A stretch of 58,913 bases of DNA from Mycolicibacterium vinylchloridicum. Its GTDB lineage: Bacteria; Actinomycetota; Actinomycetes; Mycobacteriales; Mycobacteriaceae. Below are positions 35,217 to 43,593 of the stretch, in pieces. The notes beneath the pieces are model-generated. The model worked only from the letters and a program-made list of their open reading frames with translations, did no database searches and had not been told where the DNA came from. A program made the position numbers and the translations under genes. The stretch covers positions 1 to 58,913 of the forward strand of contig NZ_JACBJQ010000037.1 of the NCBI RefSeq assembly GCF_013404075.1, written 5' to 3'. Position 1 is the first letter of the stretch. Each line of letters opens with the position of its first letter.

Positions 35217-35247
35217 AGCGCCGTGAGAATCAGAAAGTGGAGAAAGC

Positions 35248-36393
35248 ATGCGTGAAACGGTGATTGTCGAGGCGGTGCGCACGCCGGTCGGCAAGCGGAA
35301 CGGCGGATTGTCCGGGATGCATGCCGCCGACCTGTCGGGGTTGGTGCTGAACGCGCTCGCCGAGCGTACCGGTCTGGACCCGGTGACGGTCGACGACGTG
35401 GTGTGGGGCTGTGTGTCGCAGGTCGGCGACCAGTCCAGCAATATCGGCCGGTTTTCCGTGCTCGCCGCCGGCTGGCCGGAATCGATTCCGGGAACGACCG
35501 TCAACCGGGCCTGCGGATCCAGCCAGCAGGCACTGGATTTCGCGGCGCAGGCCGTGATGTCCGGGCAGCAGGACGTGGTCGTCGCCGGCGGCGTCGAGGT
35601 GATGAGCCGGGTACCGCTCGGCTCCGCGCGTGCCACCGGCATGCCGTATGGCCCCAAGGTCCTCGAGCGCTACGACGACTTCTCGTTCAATCAAGGCATC
35701 TCGGCGGAGATGATCGCCGAGAAGTGGGGCTTCTCACGCACCGATGTCGACGAATTTGCGGCGCGCAGCCACGAACTGGCCGCGGCCGCACAGGATCGCG
35801 GCGCTTTCGACGACCAGATTGTCCCGGTGGCCACCGATGGCGGTGTGGTCACCGCCGACGAAGGTATCCGGCGGGGGACCACCGCCGAGAAACTGGCCGG
35901 GCTCAAGCCCGCTTTCACCGAGGACGGCATCATCCACGCCGGTAACTCCTCACAGATCTCCGACGGCGCGGCCGCGTTGCTGGTAACGACGGCCGAATAT
36001 GCTGCCGCACAGGGCTGGACACCGCTGGCGCGCTACGTGGCCGGGGCGGTGGCCGGCGCCAATCCGGTGATGATGCTTACCGGCCCGATCCCTGCGACGC
36101 AGAAGGTGTTGCGCAAAACCGGCCTCGATGTCGACGACATCGGCGTGTTCGAGGTCAACGAGGCGTTCGCGCCGGTGCCAATGGCCTGGCAGGCCGACCT
36201 CGGTGCGAAGTCCGACTTGGTCAATCCGCTGGGCGGGGCCATCGCACTGGGCCATCCGCTGGGCGGATCGGGTGCGGTCCTGATGACACGGATGCTGCAC
36301 CACATGCGGGACAACGGAATTCGCTACGGACTGCAGACGATGTGCGAAGGCGGCGGCACCGCCAACGCAACCGTCGTCGAGCTGATCAGCTGA
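35248..36393 (+). CDS. Acetyl-CoA acyltransferase (thiolase)
   Basis: A 381-residue degradative thiolase: nucleophile Cys89 in NRACGSSQQAL, NEAFA, GHPLGGSGA with the activating His, and the second Cys in MCEGGGTANA. It would cleave a 3-oxoacyl-CoA into acetyl- or propionyl-CoA and a shortened acyl-CoA. ATG 35248 is preceded by ggagaa. It is followed after 8 bp by an acyl-CoA dehydrogenase and completes a beta-oxidation set. Confidence 0.9.
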   Translation: MRETVIVEAVRTPVGKRNGGLSGMHAADLSGLVLNALAERTGLDPVTVDDVVWGCVSQVGDQSSNIGRFSVLAAGWPESIPGTTVNRACGSSQQALDFAAQAVMSGQQDVVVAGGVEVMSRVPLGSARATGMPYGPKVLERYDDFSFNQGISAEMIAEKWGFSRTDVDEFAARSHELAAAAQDRGAFDDQIVPVATDGGVVTADEGIRRGTTAEKLAGLKPAFTEDGIIHAGNSSQISDGAAALLVTTAEYAAAQGWTPLARYVAGAVAGANPVMMLTGPIPATQKVLRKTGLDVDDIGVFEVNEAFAPVPMAWQADLGAKSDLVNPLGGAIALGHPLGGSGAVLMTRMLHHMRDNGIRYGLQTMCEGGGTANATVVELIS

Positions 36394-36401
36394 GGGATCT
36401 G

Positions 36402-37550
36402 ATGCGCCGCGATCTGTTCACCGAAGACCACGAGGCATTCCGCGAACTCGCTCGAGACTTCATCGAGAAGGAGGTCGTGCCGGCGTACCCGCAGTGGGAG
36501 AAGGCGGGCCGGATGCCGCGTGAGACGTTCGCCAAACTCGGCGAGACCGGGATCATGGGCATCACCCTGCCCGAGGAGTATGGCGGTGGCGGACAGGACG
36601 ACTACCGCTACCACGTCGTGCTGCAGGAGGAAGCCGCTCGCGCCCTGGTGACGCTGTCGACGGTGCGCACCCAGCTCGAGGTCATCCTGCCGTACTTCCT
36701 GCACTACGCGAACGGCGAACAGCGGGCGCGGTGGTTCCCGGGGCTGGCCGCGGGCACGCTGCTGACCGCGGTCGCGATGACCGAGCCGGGCACCGGATCG
36801 GACCTGGCCGGGGTGCGCACGACGGCGGTGCGCGACGGGGACGATTACATCGTCAACGGCGCCAAGACGTTCATCACCGGCGGCATGCAGGCCGACCTGG
36901 TGGTTGTGGTGGCGCGAACCTCCACCGATCCGGACAACCGTCGCGCGGGGCTGACCCTGCTGGTCGTCGAGGACGGTATGCCGGGCTTCACCCGCGGGCG
37001 CGAGCTGGAGAAGATGGGCTGCAAGGTGCAGGACACCGCGGAGCTGTCGTTCGTCGATGTTCGCGTGCCGGCGACCAACGTGCTGGGGGAGGAGGGCCAG
37101 GCCTTCAGCTACCTGGGGCACAACCTGGCGCAGGAGCGGCTCACCGTTGCGGTCGGCTCGGTGGCCCAAGCCCGCTCGGCGATCGCCGCCGCCATCGAAT
37201 ACACGCAGAGCCGCAAGGCATTCGGCACGCCCGTCGCGTCGTTTCAGAACACCAAGTTCGAACTCGCTGCCTGCTCGACAGAGGTGGAGGCGGCCCAGGC
37301 CATGCTTGACCGGGCGGTGTCCCTGCACGTCGAAGGTGAGCTCAGCGGTGCCGACGCGGCCCGGGTCAAGTTGTTCTGCACCGAGATGCAGCAGCGGGTG
37401 ATCGATCGCTGTCTGCAGCTGTTCGGCGGCTACGGCTACATGATGGAGTATCCGATCGCCCGCCTCTACACCGATGCGCGGGTGGCCCGGATCTATGCCG
37501 GCACCAGCGAGGTCATGAAGGTGATCATCGCCAAGTCCCTGGGGTTATAG
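36402..37550 (+). CDS. Acyl-CoA dehydrogenase (single-subunit type)
   Basis: A 382-residue FAD-dependent dehydrogenase: AMTEPGTGSDLAGVRT, NGAKTFITGGMQADL, Glu245-Arg in AQERLTVAVGS (isovaleryl/long-chain catalytic position) and IYAGTSEVMKVIIAKSLGL, where Ala replaces the Glu of short-chain enzymes. It is the last gene of the rightward operon. ATG 36402 follows gaggga 4-9 nt upstream; upstream in-frame residues belong to the thiolase coding region. Confidence 0.85.
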   Translation: MRRDLFTEDHEAFRELARDFIEKEVVPAYPQWEKAGRMPRETFAKLGETGIMGITLPEEYGGGGQDDYRYHVVLQEEAARALVTLSTVRTQLEVILPYFLHYANGEQRARWFPGLAAGTLLTAVAMTEPGTGSDLAGVRTTAVRDGDDYIVNGAKTFITGGMQADLVVVVARTSTDPDNRRAGLTLLVVEDGMPGFTRGRELEKMGCKVQDTAELSFVDVRVPATNVLGEEGQAFSYLGHNLAQERLTVAVGSVAQARSAIAAAIEYTQSRKAFGTPVASFQNTKFELAACSTEVEAAQAMLDRAVSLHVEGELSGADAARVKLFCTEMQQRVIDRCLQLFGGYGYMMEYPIARLYTDARVARIYAGTSEVMKVIIAKSLGL

Positions 37551-37641
37551 CGGCTCGTCACGGCCCCGATCGAGGCGTCGCGAGTAAGCGATTCGCTCAC
37601 TTCGAAGTTTTTCCGCTGAGACCCTTGTCACACCGGACCAA

Positions 37642-37671
37642 ACCAACCTACTGTGTGTTCACTAGGTTGGT
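37642..37671. promoter_or_regulatory. Inverted repeat upstream of second TetR gene (probable autoregulatory operator)
   Basis: Arms accaaccta (37642-37650) and taggttggt (37663-37671) are perfect reverse complements separated by 12 nt. The right arm ends 17 bp before the TetR start. Its sequence differs from the GAGAA motif, so it belongs to a separate regulator. Confidence 0.6.
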
Positions 37672-37688
37672 CTGTGGAAGGGAGTGCA

Positions 37689-38297
37689 ATGACGGCGACC
37701 CGCCCCTACGCCACCCTTCTGGCCAAGGGTGAGGACCGCAAGCAGCGCATTCTCGACGTCGCACAGCGTCTGCTGGCGCGCAACGGCTGGCGCAACACCA
37801 CCCTGGCCCAGATCGCCAGGGAGGCTGGGGTCACCGCCGCCGGGCTGCTGCACCACTTCGAATCGAAGGAACAACTGCTGCACGCAGTGCTCGACGCTCG
37901 CGATGCCGACGACAGCGAGCACGCCGACTACCTGTTCGGTGACCTCGTCGAAGGCATCGCCAACGCGGCCGACCGGTTCGACCGGTCGCCCCAACTCGTG
38001 GGCACCTTCGCGGTGCTGATGGTCGAGAACATCGCGCCCGACGCCCCGCTGCACGACCGTCTGGTGGACCGCTACCGGCAGGCGGTCGAGATCATCGCCG
38101 AGCGCATCCGCAGCGGCCAGGCCGACGGCCGCTACCGACCCGACGTCAACGCGGCCCGCAAGGCCATCGAAATCCTGGCATTTGTGAACGGAATGGAGAC
38201 CTCATGGCTACTCGACCCGTCGATACCGCTGACCGACGTGTTTCGGGAGTACTCCAGGTCGCTGGCGAGCCAGCTGGCACCGCCCGCCGGATCATGA
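37689..38297 (+). CDS. TetR-family regulator (second)
   Basis: A 202-residue TetR protein: helix-turn-helix at about 20-65 (TTLAQIAREAGVTAAGLLHHFESKEQLL), then a helical ligand domain. ATG 37689 has gaagggag upstream. The dyad at 37642-37671 probably mediates autoregulation. The next gene overlaps its stop by 4 nt. It is likely to regulate that gene and perhaps the neighbouring operons; no second copy of its dyad was noticed by eye in this window. Confidence 0.85.
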   Translation: MTATRPYATLLAKGEDRKQRILDVAQRLLARNGWRNTTLAQIAREAGVTAAGLLHHFESKEQLLHAVLDARDADDSEHADYLFGDLVEGIANAADRFDRSPQLVGTFAVLMVENIAPDAPLHDRLVDRYRQAVEIIAERIRSGQADGRYRPDVNAARKAIEILAFVNGMETSWLLDPSIPLTDVFREYSRSLASQLAPPAGS

Positions 38298-38800
38298 GAT
38301 ACCGGCTCGACATCGTCGCGCCGACGGTCGCCGAGGCGGTGCAGCATGCCGGTGGCTGGATCTTCGATCGCGTGATGGCCGGCTGGGACGTCAACGTTCT
38401 CCTCGCCGAACCCGGTGACACCCGTCCGTTGTCGATCCTGGGTGCCCAGACCGTCGATTTCGAATCTGTGCTCGAAGCCGGCGACGACCAGCCGCACCCA
38501 CAGGCGCTGGCGGTTGCCGCCGGCCTCGTCGACACCGACATCCGGGTCCGTGAGGGTGTGCGGCGGGCGCTGGACTACGGCATGACCGAGGTGGCGCTGT
38601 GGGGTGAGGTGCAGCCGACCGAACTCGACCGCAACGTGGATTCGGTTGAGCACCGGCTCAGTTCGGCCGCGCGCGTGTTCAAGGCGCAGGCACTGGCTGC
38701 CGCGGCGGTCAGCGATATCACGGTGGCGCCGACCGAGACCTTCCGAAGCGGTGCGATGAGCTGTCCGCCAATCGGCGCCGACCTGGTTCCCGCTAGCTGA
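38294..38800 (+). CDS. Protein of unknown function coupled to the second TetR gene
   Basis: A 168-residue soluble protein (RYRLDIVAPTVAEAVQHAGGW start, VNVLLAEPGDTRPLSILGAQ middle, ETFRSGAMSCPP end). I do not recognise the family. The ATG overlaps the TetR stop (ATGA), so it is translationally coupled and probably shares its regulation. The 3' end overlaps the convergent membrane-protein gene by 8 bp. The text WIFDRVMAGWDV suggests a defined fold and not a spurious frame. Confidence 0.65.
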   Translation: MRYRLDIVAPTVAEAVQHAGGWIFDRVMAGWDVNVLLAEPGDTRPLSILGAQTVDFESVLEAGDDQPHPQALAVAAGLVDTDIRVREGVRRALDYGMTEVALWGEVQPTELDRNVDSVEHRLSSAARVFKAQALAAAAVSDITVAPTETFRSGAMSCPPIGADLVPAS

Positions 38801-39569
38801 CCTCGACCTGGGCCCGGGCGGCCCTGCGGGTCAAGTGATCGATCTGCAGATGGATCGAGTACAGCACCAGCGGCGGTAGCACGATGAATGGCACGTTCTC
38901 GCCGATGAACTTGAACCACAGGCCGAATGCGCCCTGCCCGATGTCGGCGAATCCGGCACCCAGCTCGGCCAGGAAATACACGGCGGTGCTGCTCATCAGA
39001 ATCGCGCAACCGGCGAACGCCAGCCACAGACAACGGATTCGGGATTCCAGCGCGAGGTCCGACCGGATCAGCCGGGTCCAGACCGCGAACACCGTCACAC
39101 CGGTCAGGACACCGACGATCTCCAGGGCGAAGATCCACGGGTTGCCGCTGACGTATCGGGTGTCGGCCAGGCCGTACTGCCACCACAGCCACTTCCAGCC
39201 GGGATCTGTTGTCGGCGCCCACAATCCGAGCGGATGGCCGATGAGGAACACCAACTCGTAGCCGATCTGGCTACCTGCGGTGTAGGGGAGGTAGAACAGT
39301 GTCAGCTCGGCGGCCTTGTCGAGCCGGGTTCGCTTCTCGCCCGGCGCATCCCACAGGATGACAAACGGGAGCACCATCACCGGGATGCCGAAGACCAGGT
39401 TCGCGATCACGTCGACGGTGAACGTCGGAGCGATGATGCCGGTGCTGACACAGATTGTCAGCGCTACGAACATGAGCGCGGTGAACAGCGCTGTGCCGGT
39501 GTAGATCCGCAGCCGGTGCGGCGCCCACGGGCGCGCGAAGTCCGGTTCGTGTTCCTGCACTGTCGTCAT
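38793..39569 (-). CDS. Polytopic membrane protein, possibly emopamil-binding/EXPERA-like
   Basis: A 258-residue protein with six to seven hydrophobic helices. The central loop WWQYGLADTRYVSGNPW resembles the Trp-rich, Asp-Arg-Tyr loop of emopamil-binding (sterol isomerase) and related EXPERA proteins, and YELVFLIGHPLGLW is similar in tone; this assignment is tentative. It lies 24 bp downstream of the ferredoxin in the P450-ferredoxin operon, so a role with a hydrophobic, sterol-like substrate (isomerisation or uptake) is plausible. Confidence 0.55.
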   Translation of the reverse strand: MTTVQEHEPDFARPWAPHRLRIYTGTALFTALMFVALTICVSTGIIAPTFTVDVIANLVFGIPVMVLPFVILWDAPGEKRTRLDKAAELTLFYLPYTAGSQIGYELVFLIGHPLGLWAPTTDPGWKWLWWQYGLADTRYVSGNPWIFALEIVGVLTGVTVFAVWTRLIRSDLALESRIRCLWLAFAGCAILMSSTAVYFLAELGAGFADIGQGAFGLWFKFIGENVPFIVLPPLVLYSIHLQIDHLTRRAARAQVEVS

Positions 39570-39593
39570 CGGCCGGGCCGCGCTTTGCGGGCG

Positions 39594-39785
39594 TTATTCC
39601 TTGATCGAGATGGCTTGCCGCGGGCACTGGCGCACCGCGTCACGGACCTGCGCCTCGTTTTCCGGGGTCACCTCGTCGGTGAGGACATGCAGGTAATCCT
39701 GGTCGTCGACCTGGAACACCTCAGGGATGATTCCCATACAGATCGCGTTGGCCTCACAGAGGCCGAAGTCTACTTCGATCTTCAT
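39594..39785 (-). CDS. [3Fe-4S]-type small ferredoxin, P450 partner
   Basis: A 63-residue ferredoxin with Cys10, Cys16 and Cys54 (CEANAIC then CPRQA), the pattern of single-cluster ferredoxins adjacent to actinobacterial P450s. It should deliver electrons to the P450 directly upstream, whose stop it overlaps (ATGA). The reductase could be the NuoF-like protein at 45529. Confidence 0.9.
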   Translation of the reverse strand: MKIEVDFGLCEANAICMGIIPEVFQVDDQDYLHVLTDEVTPENEAQVRDAVRQCPRQAISIKE

Positions 39786-40984
39786 CGCAGCACCTTAACC
39801 GGGACATGGGAGAAGCCCGCCACATTCTGCATCTGGACGCGCCGCAAGCCGTCCCATTGCACTTCGTAGCGCGGCATGAAGTCGAGCAGCTTCTCCAGTG
39901 CGATGGCACTTTCCATCCGGGCCAGCGCAGCGCCGAGGCAGCTGTGGATGCCGTAGCCGAGGCCGAGGTTCTGCGCCTCGGTGCGGTCGCGGTCGATGTC
40001 GAATGTGTCAGCGTCGGTGAAGGCGGCCGAATCGCGGTTGGCCGAGGCCATCAGGAGGAACACCGGTTTGCCTGCCGGGATCTTGCCGCTGGGCACCTCC
40101 GTATCCCGCAGCGTGAAGCGCACGTTGTACTGCACCGGTCCCTCGTAGCGCAGCAGCTCTTCGACCGCGGCGGGGATCTTGTCCCGGTCGTCGAGCAGCT
40201 TCTGCCACTGTTCGGGGAATCGGGCGAAGTTGACGGCCGCGGTGCCCATCAGCTTGGTGACGGTCTCGGCGCCAGCGCCACCGAGAAGCGTTGCGAAACC
40301 ACAGATCTCGATGTCGTCGAGGCGACGCAGGTTGCCGTCGTCGTCGGGGATCTCGGCGGCGATCAGGCGGCTGATCATGTCGTCCTGCGGGTTTTCCCGC
40401 CGCTCCTGCACCAGGCCGTAGTAATAGATCGCGGTGTCGACGTTGGCCTGCATGCCGGCTTCGCTGTAGCCCACCTGACCGGGCTCACGGCTCAGGCTCG
40501 TGTCGATCCAGTGCCGGACCTGCTGACGGTATTCCTCGGGCACGCCGGCCATCCTGGTGATGACCTCGACGGGGAAGGGGCCGGAGAAATCCTGGACGAC
40601 GTCGAACGCGTCCGGATTGGCGGCAGCCAGGTAGCGGTCGACAAGTTCGATGACCACTTCTTTTTGCGATTGCACCGCGCGTGGGGTGAACGCCTTGTTC
40701 AACAGGCTGCGCATGTGGCGGTGCTCGGGCGGGTCCATGAAGATGATCGACTTCTGCGGCGGCTCGTCGCCCTTCACCATCGCCAGATCGCAGCCGCGCG
40801 ACGACGAGAAGCTGTCGTGGTCCTTCAGCGCCGCCGAGACATCCTCATGGCGCGAGAGCGCGTAGAAGTCCTCTCCTGCGTCGTAGTACAGCGGCGCCTC
40901 GTCGCGCATCCGCCGGTAGATGTCGAACGGATTGGCGAAGTACTCCTGTGAGAACGGATCGAAGACGAGTTCGGCCTGGGTCAT
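39782..40984 (-). CDS. Cytochrome P450 (second), in operon with ferredoxin
   Basis: A 400-residue P450: I-helix GGAGAETVTK (the usual acid-Thr pair reads Glu-Thr followed by Val), K-helix EELLR, and heme loop GYGIHSCLGAALAR with ligand Cys349. It would hydroxylate a pathway substrate. ATG 40984 has ggaggag 7 nt upstream. The ferredoxin start overlaps its stop, giving a complete P450-ferredoxin unit, followed by the EXPERA-like membrane protein. Confidence 0.9.
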   Translation of the reverse strand: MTQAELVFDPFSQEYFANPFDIYRRMRDEAPLYYDAGEDFYALSRHEDVSAALKDHDSFSSSRGCDLAMVKGDEPPQKSIIFMDPPEHRHMRSLLNKAFTPRAVQSQKEVVIELVDRYLAAANPDAFDVVQDFSGPFPVEVITRMAGVPEEYRQQVRHWIDTSLSREPGQVGYSEAGMQANVDTAIYYYGLVQERRENPQDDMISRLIAAEIPDDDGNLRRLDDIEICGFATLLGGAGAETVTKLMGTAAVNFARFPEQWQKLLDDRDKIPAAVEELLRYEGPVQYNVRFTLRDTEVPSGKIPAGKPVFLLMASANRDSAAFTDADTFDIDRDRTEAQNLGLGYGIHSCLGAALARMESAIALEKLLDFMPRYEVQWDGLRRVQMQNVAGFSHVPVKVLR

Positions 40985-41017
40985 TGCGATCTCCTCCGAG
41001 GCGAGAGCGGGGCTATG

Positions 41018-41049
41018 AGCGTTACGGAAGGCTGGTTGATTGTAACGCT
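41018..41049. promoter_or_regulatory. Inverted repeat upstream of P450 operon
   Basis: Perfect 8-bp arms agcgttac (41018-41025) and gtaacgct (41042-41049), 16 nt apart, lie 34-65 bp upstream of the P450 start. Possible operator of an unidentified regulator; the motif is different from the GAGAA palindrome. Confidence 0.5.
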
Positions 41050-41086
41050 AACAGTAGGGCGTACGGGAGAGCTGAAAATGGCTAAA

Positions 41087-41896
41087 TCACCTAACGTTCT
41101 CGGGGGGAAGTGCGGCGTCGACCACGTCGTCGAGCAGGCCGAGGTCACTGCCGAGATCGGTGACCGTCGCCCGTGCGACGGCCACGTCCTTGCCGATGAA
41201 TTCACCGACGGCGCCGATGAATCCGGCGGCCGAGCCGACTCGGGCGATCGAGTCCAGGGCCCGGCTGGTGCCGCTGCCGTGGGGAAGGGCAGTCAGGAGC
41301 GTGGACTCGTCGACACCGAGGCGTCCGGCCAGTCGCACGGCCTCGGCCACGATTCCGATCTGGGCGGCGAACAACGTGTTGTTGATCAGCTTGATCCGCT
41401 GCCCGAAGCCGAGCGGCCCGACGTGTAACACCGGGTCGCCATAGCTGGACAGCAGCGGCTGCACCCGCTGCACGGCGTCGTCGTCCCCGCCGACGAAGAG
41501 TGTCACCGTCCCGGCGGCGATGTCATGCGGTCCGCCGCTGACCGGCGCGTCGAGCACGTCGACACCATGCGCGCCTGCCCGCTCGGCGATGGCGTGGGCG
41601 GTGCGCGGGCTGCCTGTCGTGTGCAGGATCAGAATCGAGCCCGGGCGCATGGCGCCCAGCAGGTCGTCGGCCAGGCAGATCTGACGCACCTGCTCGTCGG
41701 TGAACACGCACACCACCACGGCGTCGGCGTCGCGGGCCAGCTCGGCCAGGCTCCTGGCCGGGGTGGCACCCAACTCCTCTGCGGCAGAGAGCTTTTCGGG
41801 CGTGCGGCCCAGTACCGTTACAACATGGCCTGCGTCGGAGAGCCGGCGCACCATGGGTGCGCCCATCCGGCCCGCGCCGACGAAGCCGACTTTCAC
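41087..41896 (-). CDS. 3-hydroxyisobutyrate dehydrogenase-family protein (copy 2)
   Basis: A 269-residue beta-hydroxyacid dehydrogenase: NAD-binding GFVGAGRMGAPM at the N-terminus, substrate loop DAPVSGGPHD, and catalytic Lys in GQRIKLINN. It would oxidise a 3-hydroxy acid (branched or cyclic) to a semialdehyde or ketone. ATG 41896 overlaps the stop of its paralogue. The two copies are only moderately similar, suggesting different substrates. Last gene of the NuoF-to-dehydrogenase operon. Confidence 0.85.
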   Translation of the reverse strand: MKVGFVGAGRMGAPMVRRLSDAGHVVTVLGRTPEKLSAAEELGATPARSLAELARDADAVVVCVFTDEQVRQICLADDLLGAMRPGSILILHTTGSPRTAHAIAERAGAHGVDVLDAPVSGGPHDIAAGTVTLFVGGDDDAVQRVQPLLSSYGDPVLHVGPLGFGQRIKLINNTLFAAQIGIVAEAVRLAGRLGVDESTLLTALPHGSGTSRALDSIARVGSAAGFIGAVGEFIGKDVAVARATVTDLGSDLGLLDDVVDAALPPENVR

Positions 41897-42711
41897 CGCG
41901 GGTTGTCCATCAATCTCAATGCGGCGTCGGCGGCATCGAGCACGGCACCGGGCGCTGCGCCGGCCTTTTCGGCGATCCCCGCGATCAGGCTGACGTCCTT
42001 GTGCAGCAGTCCCGCCGCCACCTGCTTGAGGATGTCGAGGTTGCCTCCGAAGCGGGCCACGCTGCCCAGCGCGAAGCTGTTGGCCGAGCCGCGGGTGATC
42101 ACCTCGGACAGGTTCTCCGGCGCCACGCCCAGTGCGGCGCCCAGGTCCAATGCGGTCTTGGCGGTCGCGATGTTGGCGGTGAACAGCAGGTTGTTCAGCA
42201 GCTTGGTGACCTGGCCCGCGCCGACGCCACCGAGGTGGACGATGGGGTCGGCGTAGGTGGCGAACACCGGGCGAACCTTCTCGACGGGCTCGTCGTCACC
42301 GCCGATCATCACCAGCAGCTTTCCCTCTTCGGCCGCCGGGCCGCCGCCGCTGACCGGCGCATCGATCACGGCCACGCCCTGGGCGGCCGCCGTCTCGGCC
42401 AACTGTCGGCACGTGTCCGGGTGCACGGTGGCGTGCACCGCGATGATGCCGCCGGGCTTCAGCCCGGACAGCACCCCGCCGTCGCCGGCGGCGACCTCGA
42501 GGACGTCGGCGTCGCCAACTACACACAGGCACACCAGGTCGCTGCCCTCCGCAAGCTCGGCCGGTGTGGCCGCAACCGTCGCCGCGGTGTCGGTGAACGG
42601 TTCCACCGACGCGGCCCGCCGGGCCCACAGCGTGGTCGGGTAGCCACCCTCGACGATCCGGCGTGCCATGGGTGCGCCCTGGCTGCCCAGCCCGATGAAT
42701 CCGACGCGCAT
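41893..42711 (-). CDS. 3-hydroxyisobutyrate dehydrogenase-family protein (copy 1)
   Basis: A 272-residue paralogue with GFIGLGSQGAPMARR (Gln replaces the usual Met of GxGxMG), DAPVSGGGPAA, and catalytic Lys in GQVTKLLNN. It is expected to act on a branched 3-hydroxy acid with NAD(P). The ATG directly abuts the alpha/beta hydrolase stop and the gene overlaps copy 2 by 4 nt; the pair is translationally coupled. Confidence 0.85.
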   Translation of the reverse strand: MRVGFIGLGSQGAPMARRIVEGGYPTTLWARRAASVEPFTDTAATVAATPAELAEGSDLVCLCVVGDADVLEVAAGDGGVLSGLKPGGIIAVHATVHPDTCRQLAETAAAQGVAVIDAPVSGGGPAAEEGKLLVMIGGDDEPVEKVRPVFATYADPIVHLGGVGAGQVTKLLNNLLFTANIATAKTALDLGAALGVAPENLSEVITRGSANSFALGSVARFGGNLDILKQVAAGLLHKDVSLIAGIAEKAGAAPGAVLDAADAALRLMDNPR

Positions 42712-43593
42712 TTAGCCAGCCTCCTGGTTCGCATCAGCATTGATGCATTGGTCCACGAACGAGAAAACGCTCGAATGATAGTGCCCCGCAGTGACACCCA
42801 GACTCAGGTTGTGGCCTGCGCCGTCCTGATGGTGGATCTCGACGTGCGGCGACCTGGTGAATACCGCGGCGATGTCGGCCAGCGCCTCGGGGGTGGAGTC
42901 CCATACCTTCTCGTGCTCGGCTGCGGTGAACCGGACCGGTGCGACGACATGGGCGGCCAGCGCCGGAAAGTCGCGGCCGGCCCAATGGGTCGACACCTCG
43001 GCCTCCTGCGGTGGCGCGCCGGCGGATCCGACGGCGTTGACGACGTCGGCGGGATAGAGCTCGTCGGATGCCCAGATCAACTCGCGGATGCCCGCGGGCC
43101 GGTGAGTGGGAGTGGCCTGCTTGAGAATTGCTCTGGCGGCGGGGTATTGGCGCAGCCCGGTGCCGGCCAGTTCGAGGCCCAGCAGGTCGTGCCCGCGCTC
43201 GGCGACGGCCATGCGCAGCGCGAGTTCGCAGCCGTTGGAATGGGCCAGGATGAACAGGCCCGCGCCGCGGTCCCGCGTGCCGAGCATCGCATCGGCGGCC
43301 CCGTAGGCCAGCTCGACCCGGCGCTGCGGCTCCCACATGGCATCGGAGTACGGCGCCGATGCGCCATAGCCCGGGCGATCGAGGGCCACCACGCTGAAAC
43401 CCGCTGCGGCAGCAGACCGTAACAGCGACAGATCTGGATGCCCTGGGCAGTCGAAGTAGGCCGCCGAGGACGCCCCGCCGTGCAGTGCGATGATGACCGC
43501 GCGCGGATCAGCCGCCTCGGCGAACAGGCCCGACATCGGGATCCCGCCCACAGGGACCATCCGGCGGGTCGGGGTCGCCGAATCGGTTGTCAC
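42712..43593 (-). CDS. Alpha/beta-hydrolase fold protein (first)
   Basis: A 293-residue alpha/beta hydrolase: oxyanion-side LHGGASSAAYF, nucleophile Ser in LAHSNGCELA (AHSNG in place of GxSxG), and a C-terminal His in DGAGHNLS. It is probably a thioesterase, esterase or C-C hydrolase. The start is GTG 43593, overlapping the stop of the DUF35-thiolase fusion, so it is tightly coupled. The exact reaction is not readable. Confidence 0.8.
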   Translation of the reverse strand: MTTDSATPTRRMVPVGGIPMSGLFAEAADPRAVIIALHGGASSAAYFDCPGHPDLSLLRSAAAAGFSVVALDRPGYGASAPYSDAMWEPQRRVELAYGAADAMLGTRDRGAGLFILAHSNGCELALRMAVAERGHDLLGLELAGTGLRQYPAARAILKQATPTHRPAGIRELIWASDELYPADVVNAVGSAGAPPQEAEVSTHWAGRDFPALAAHVVAPVRFTAAEHEKVWDSTPEALADIAAVFTRSPHVEIHHQDGAGHNLSLGVTAGHYHSSVFSFVDQCINADANQEAG

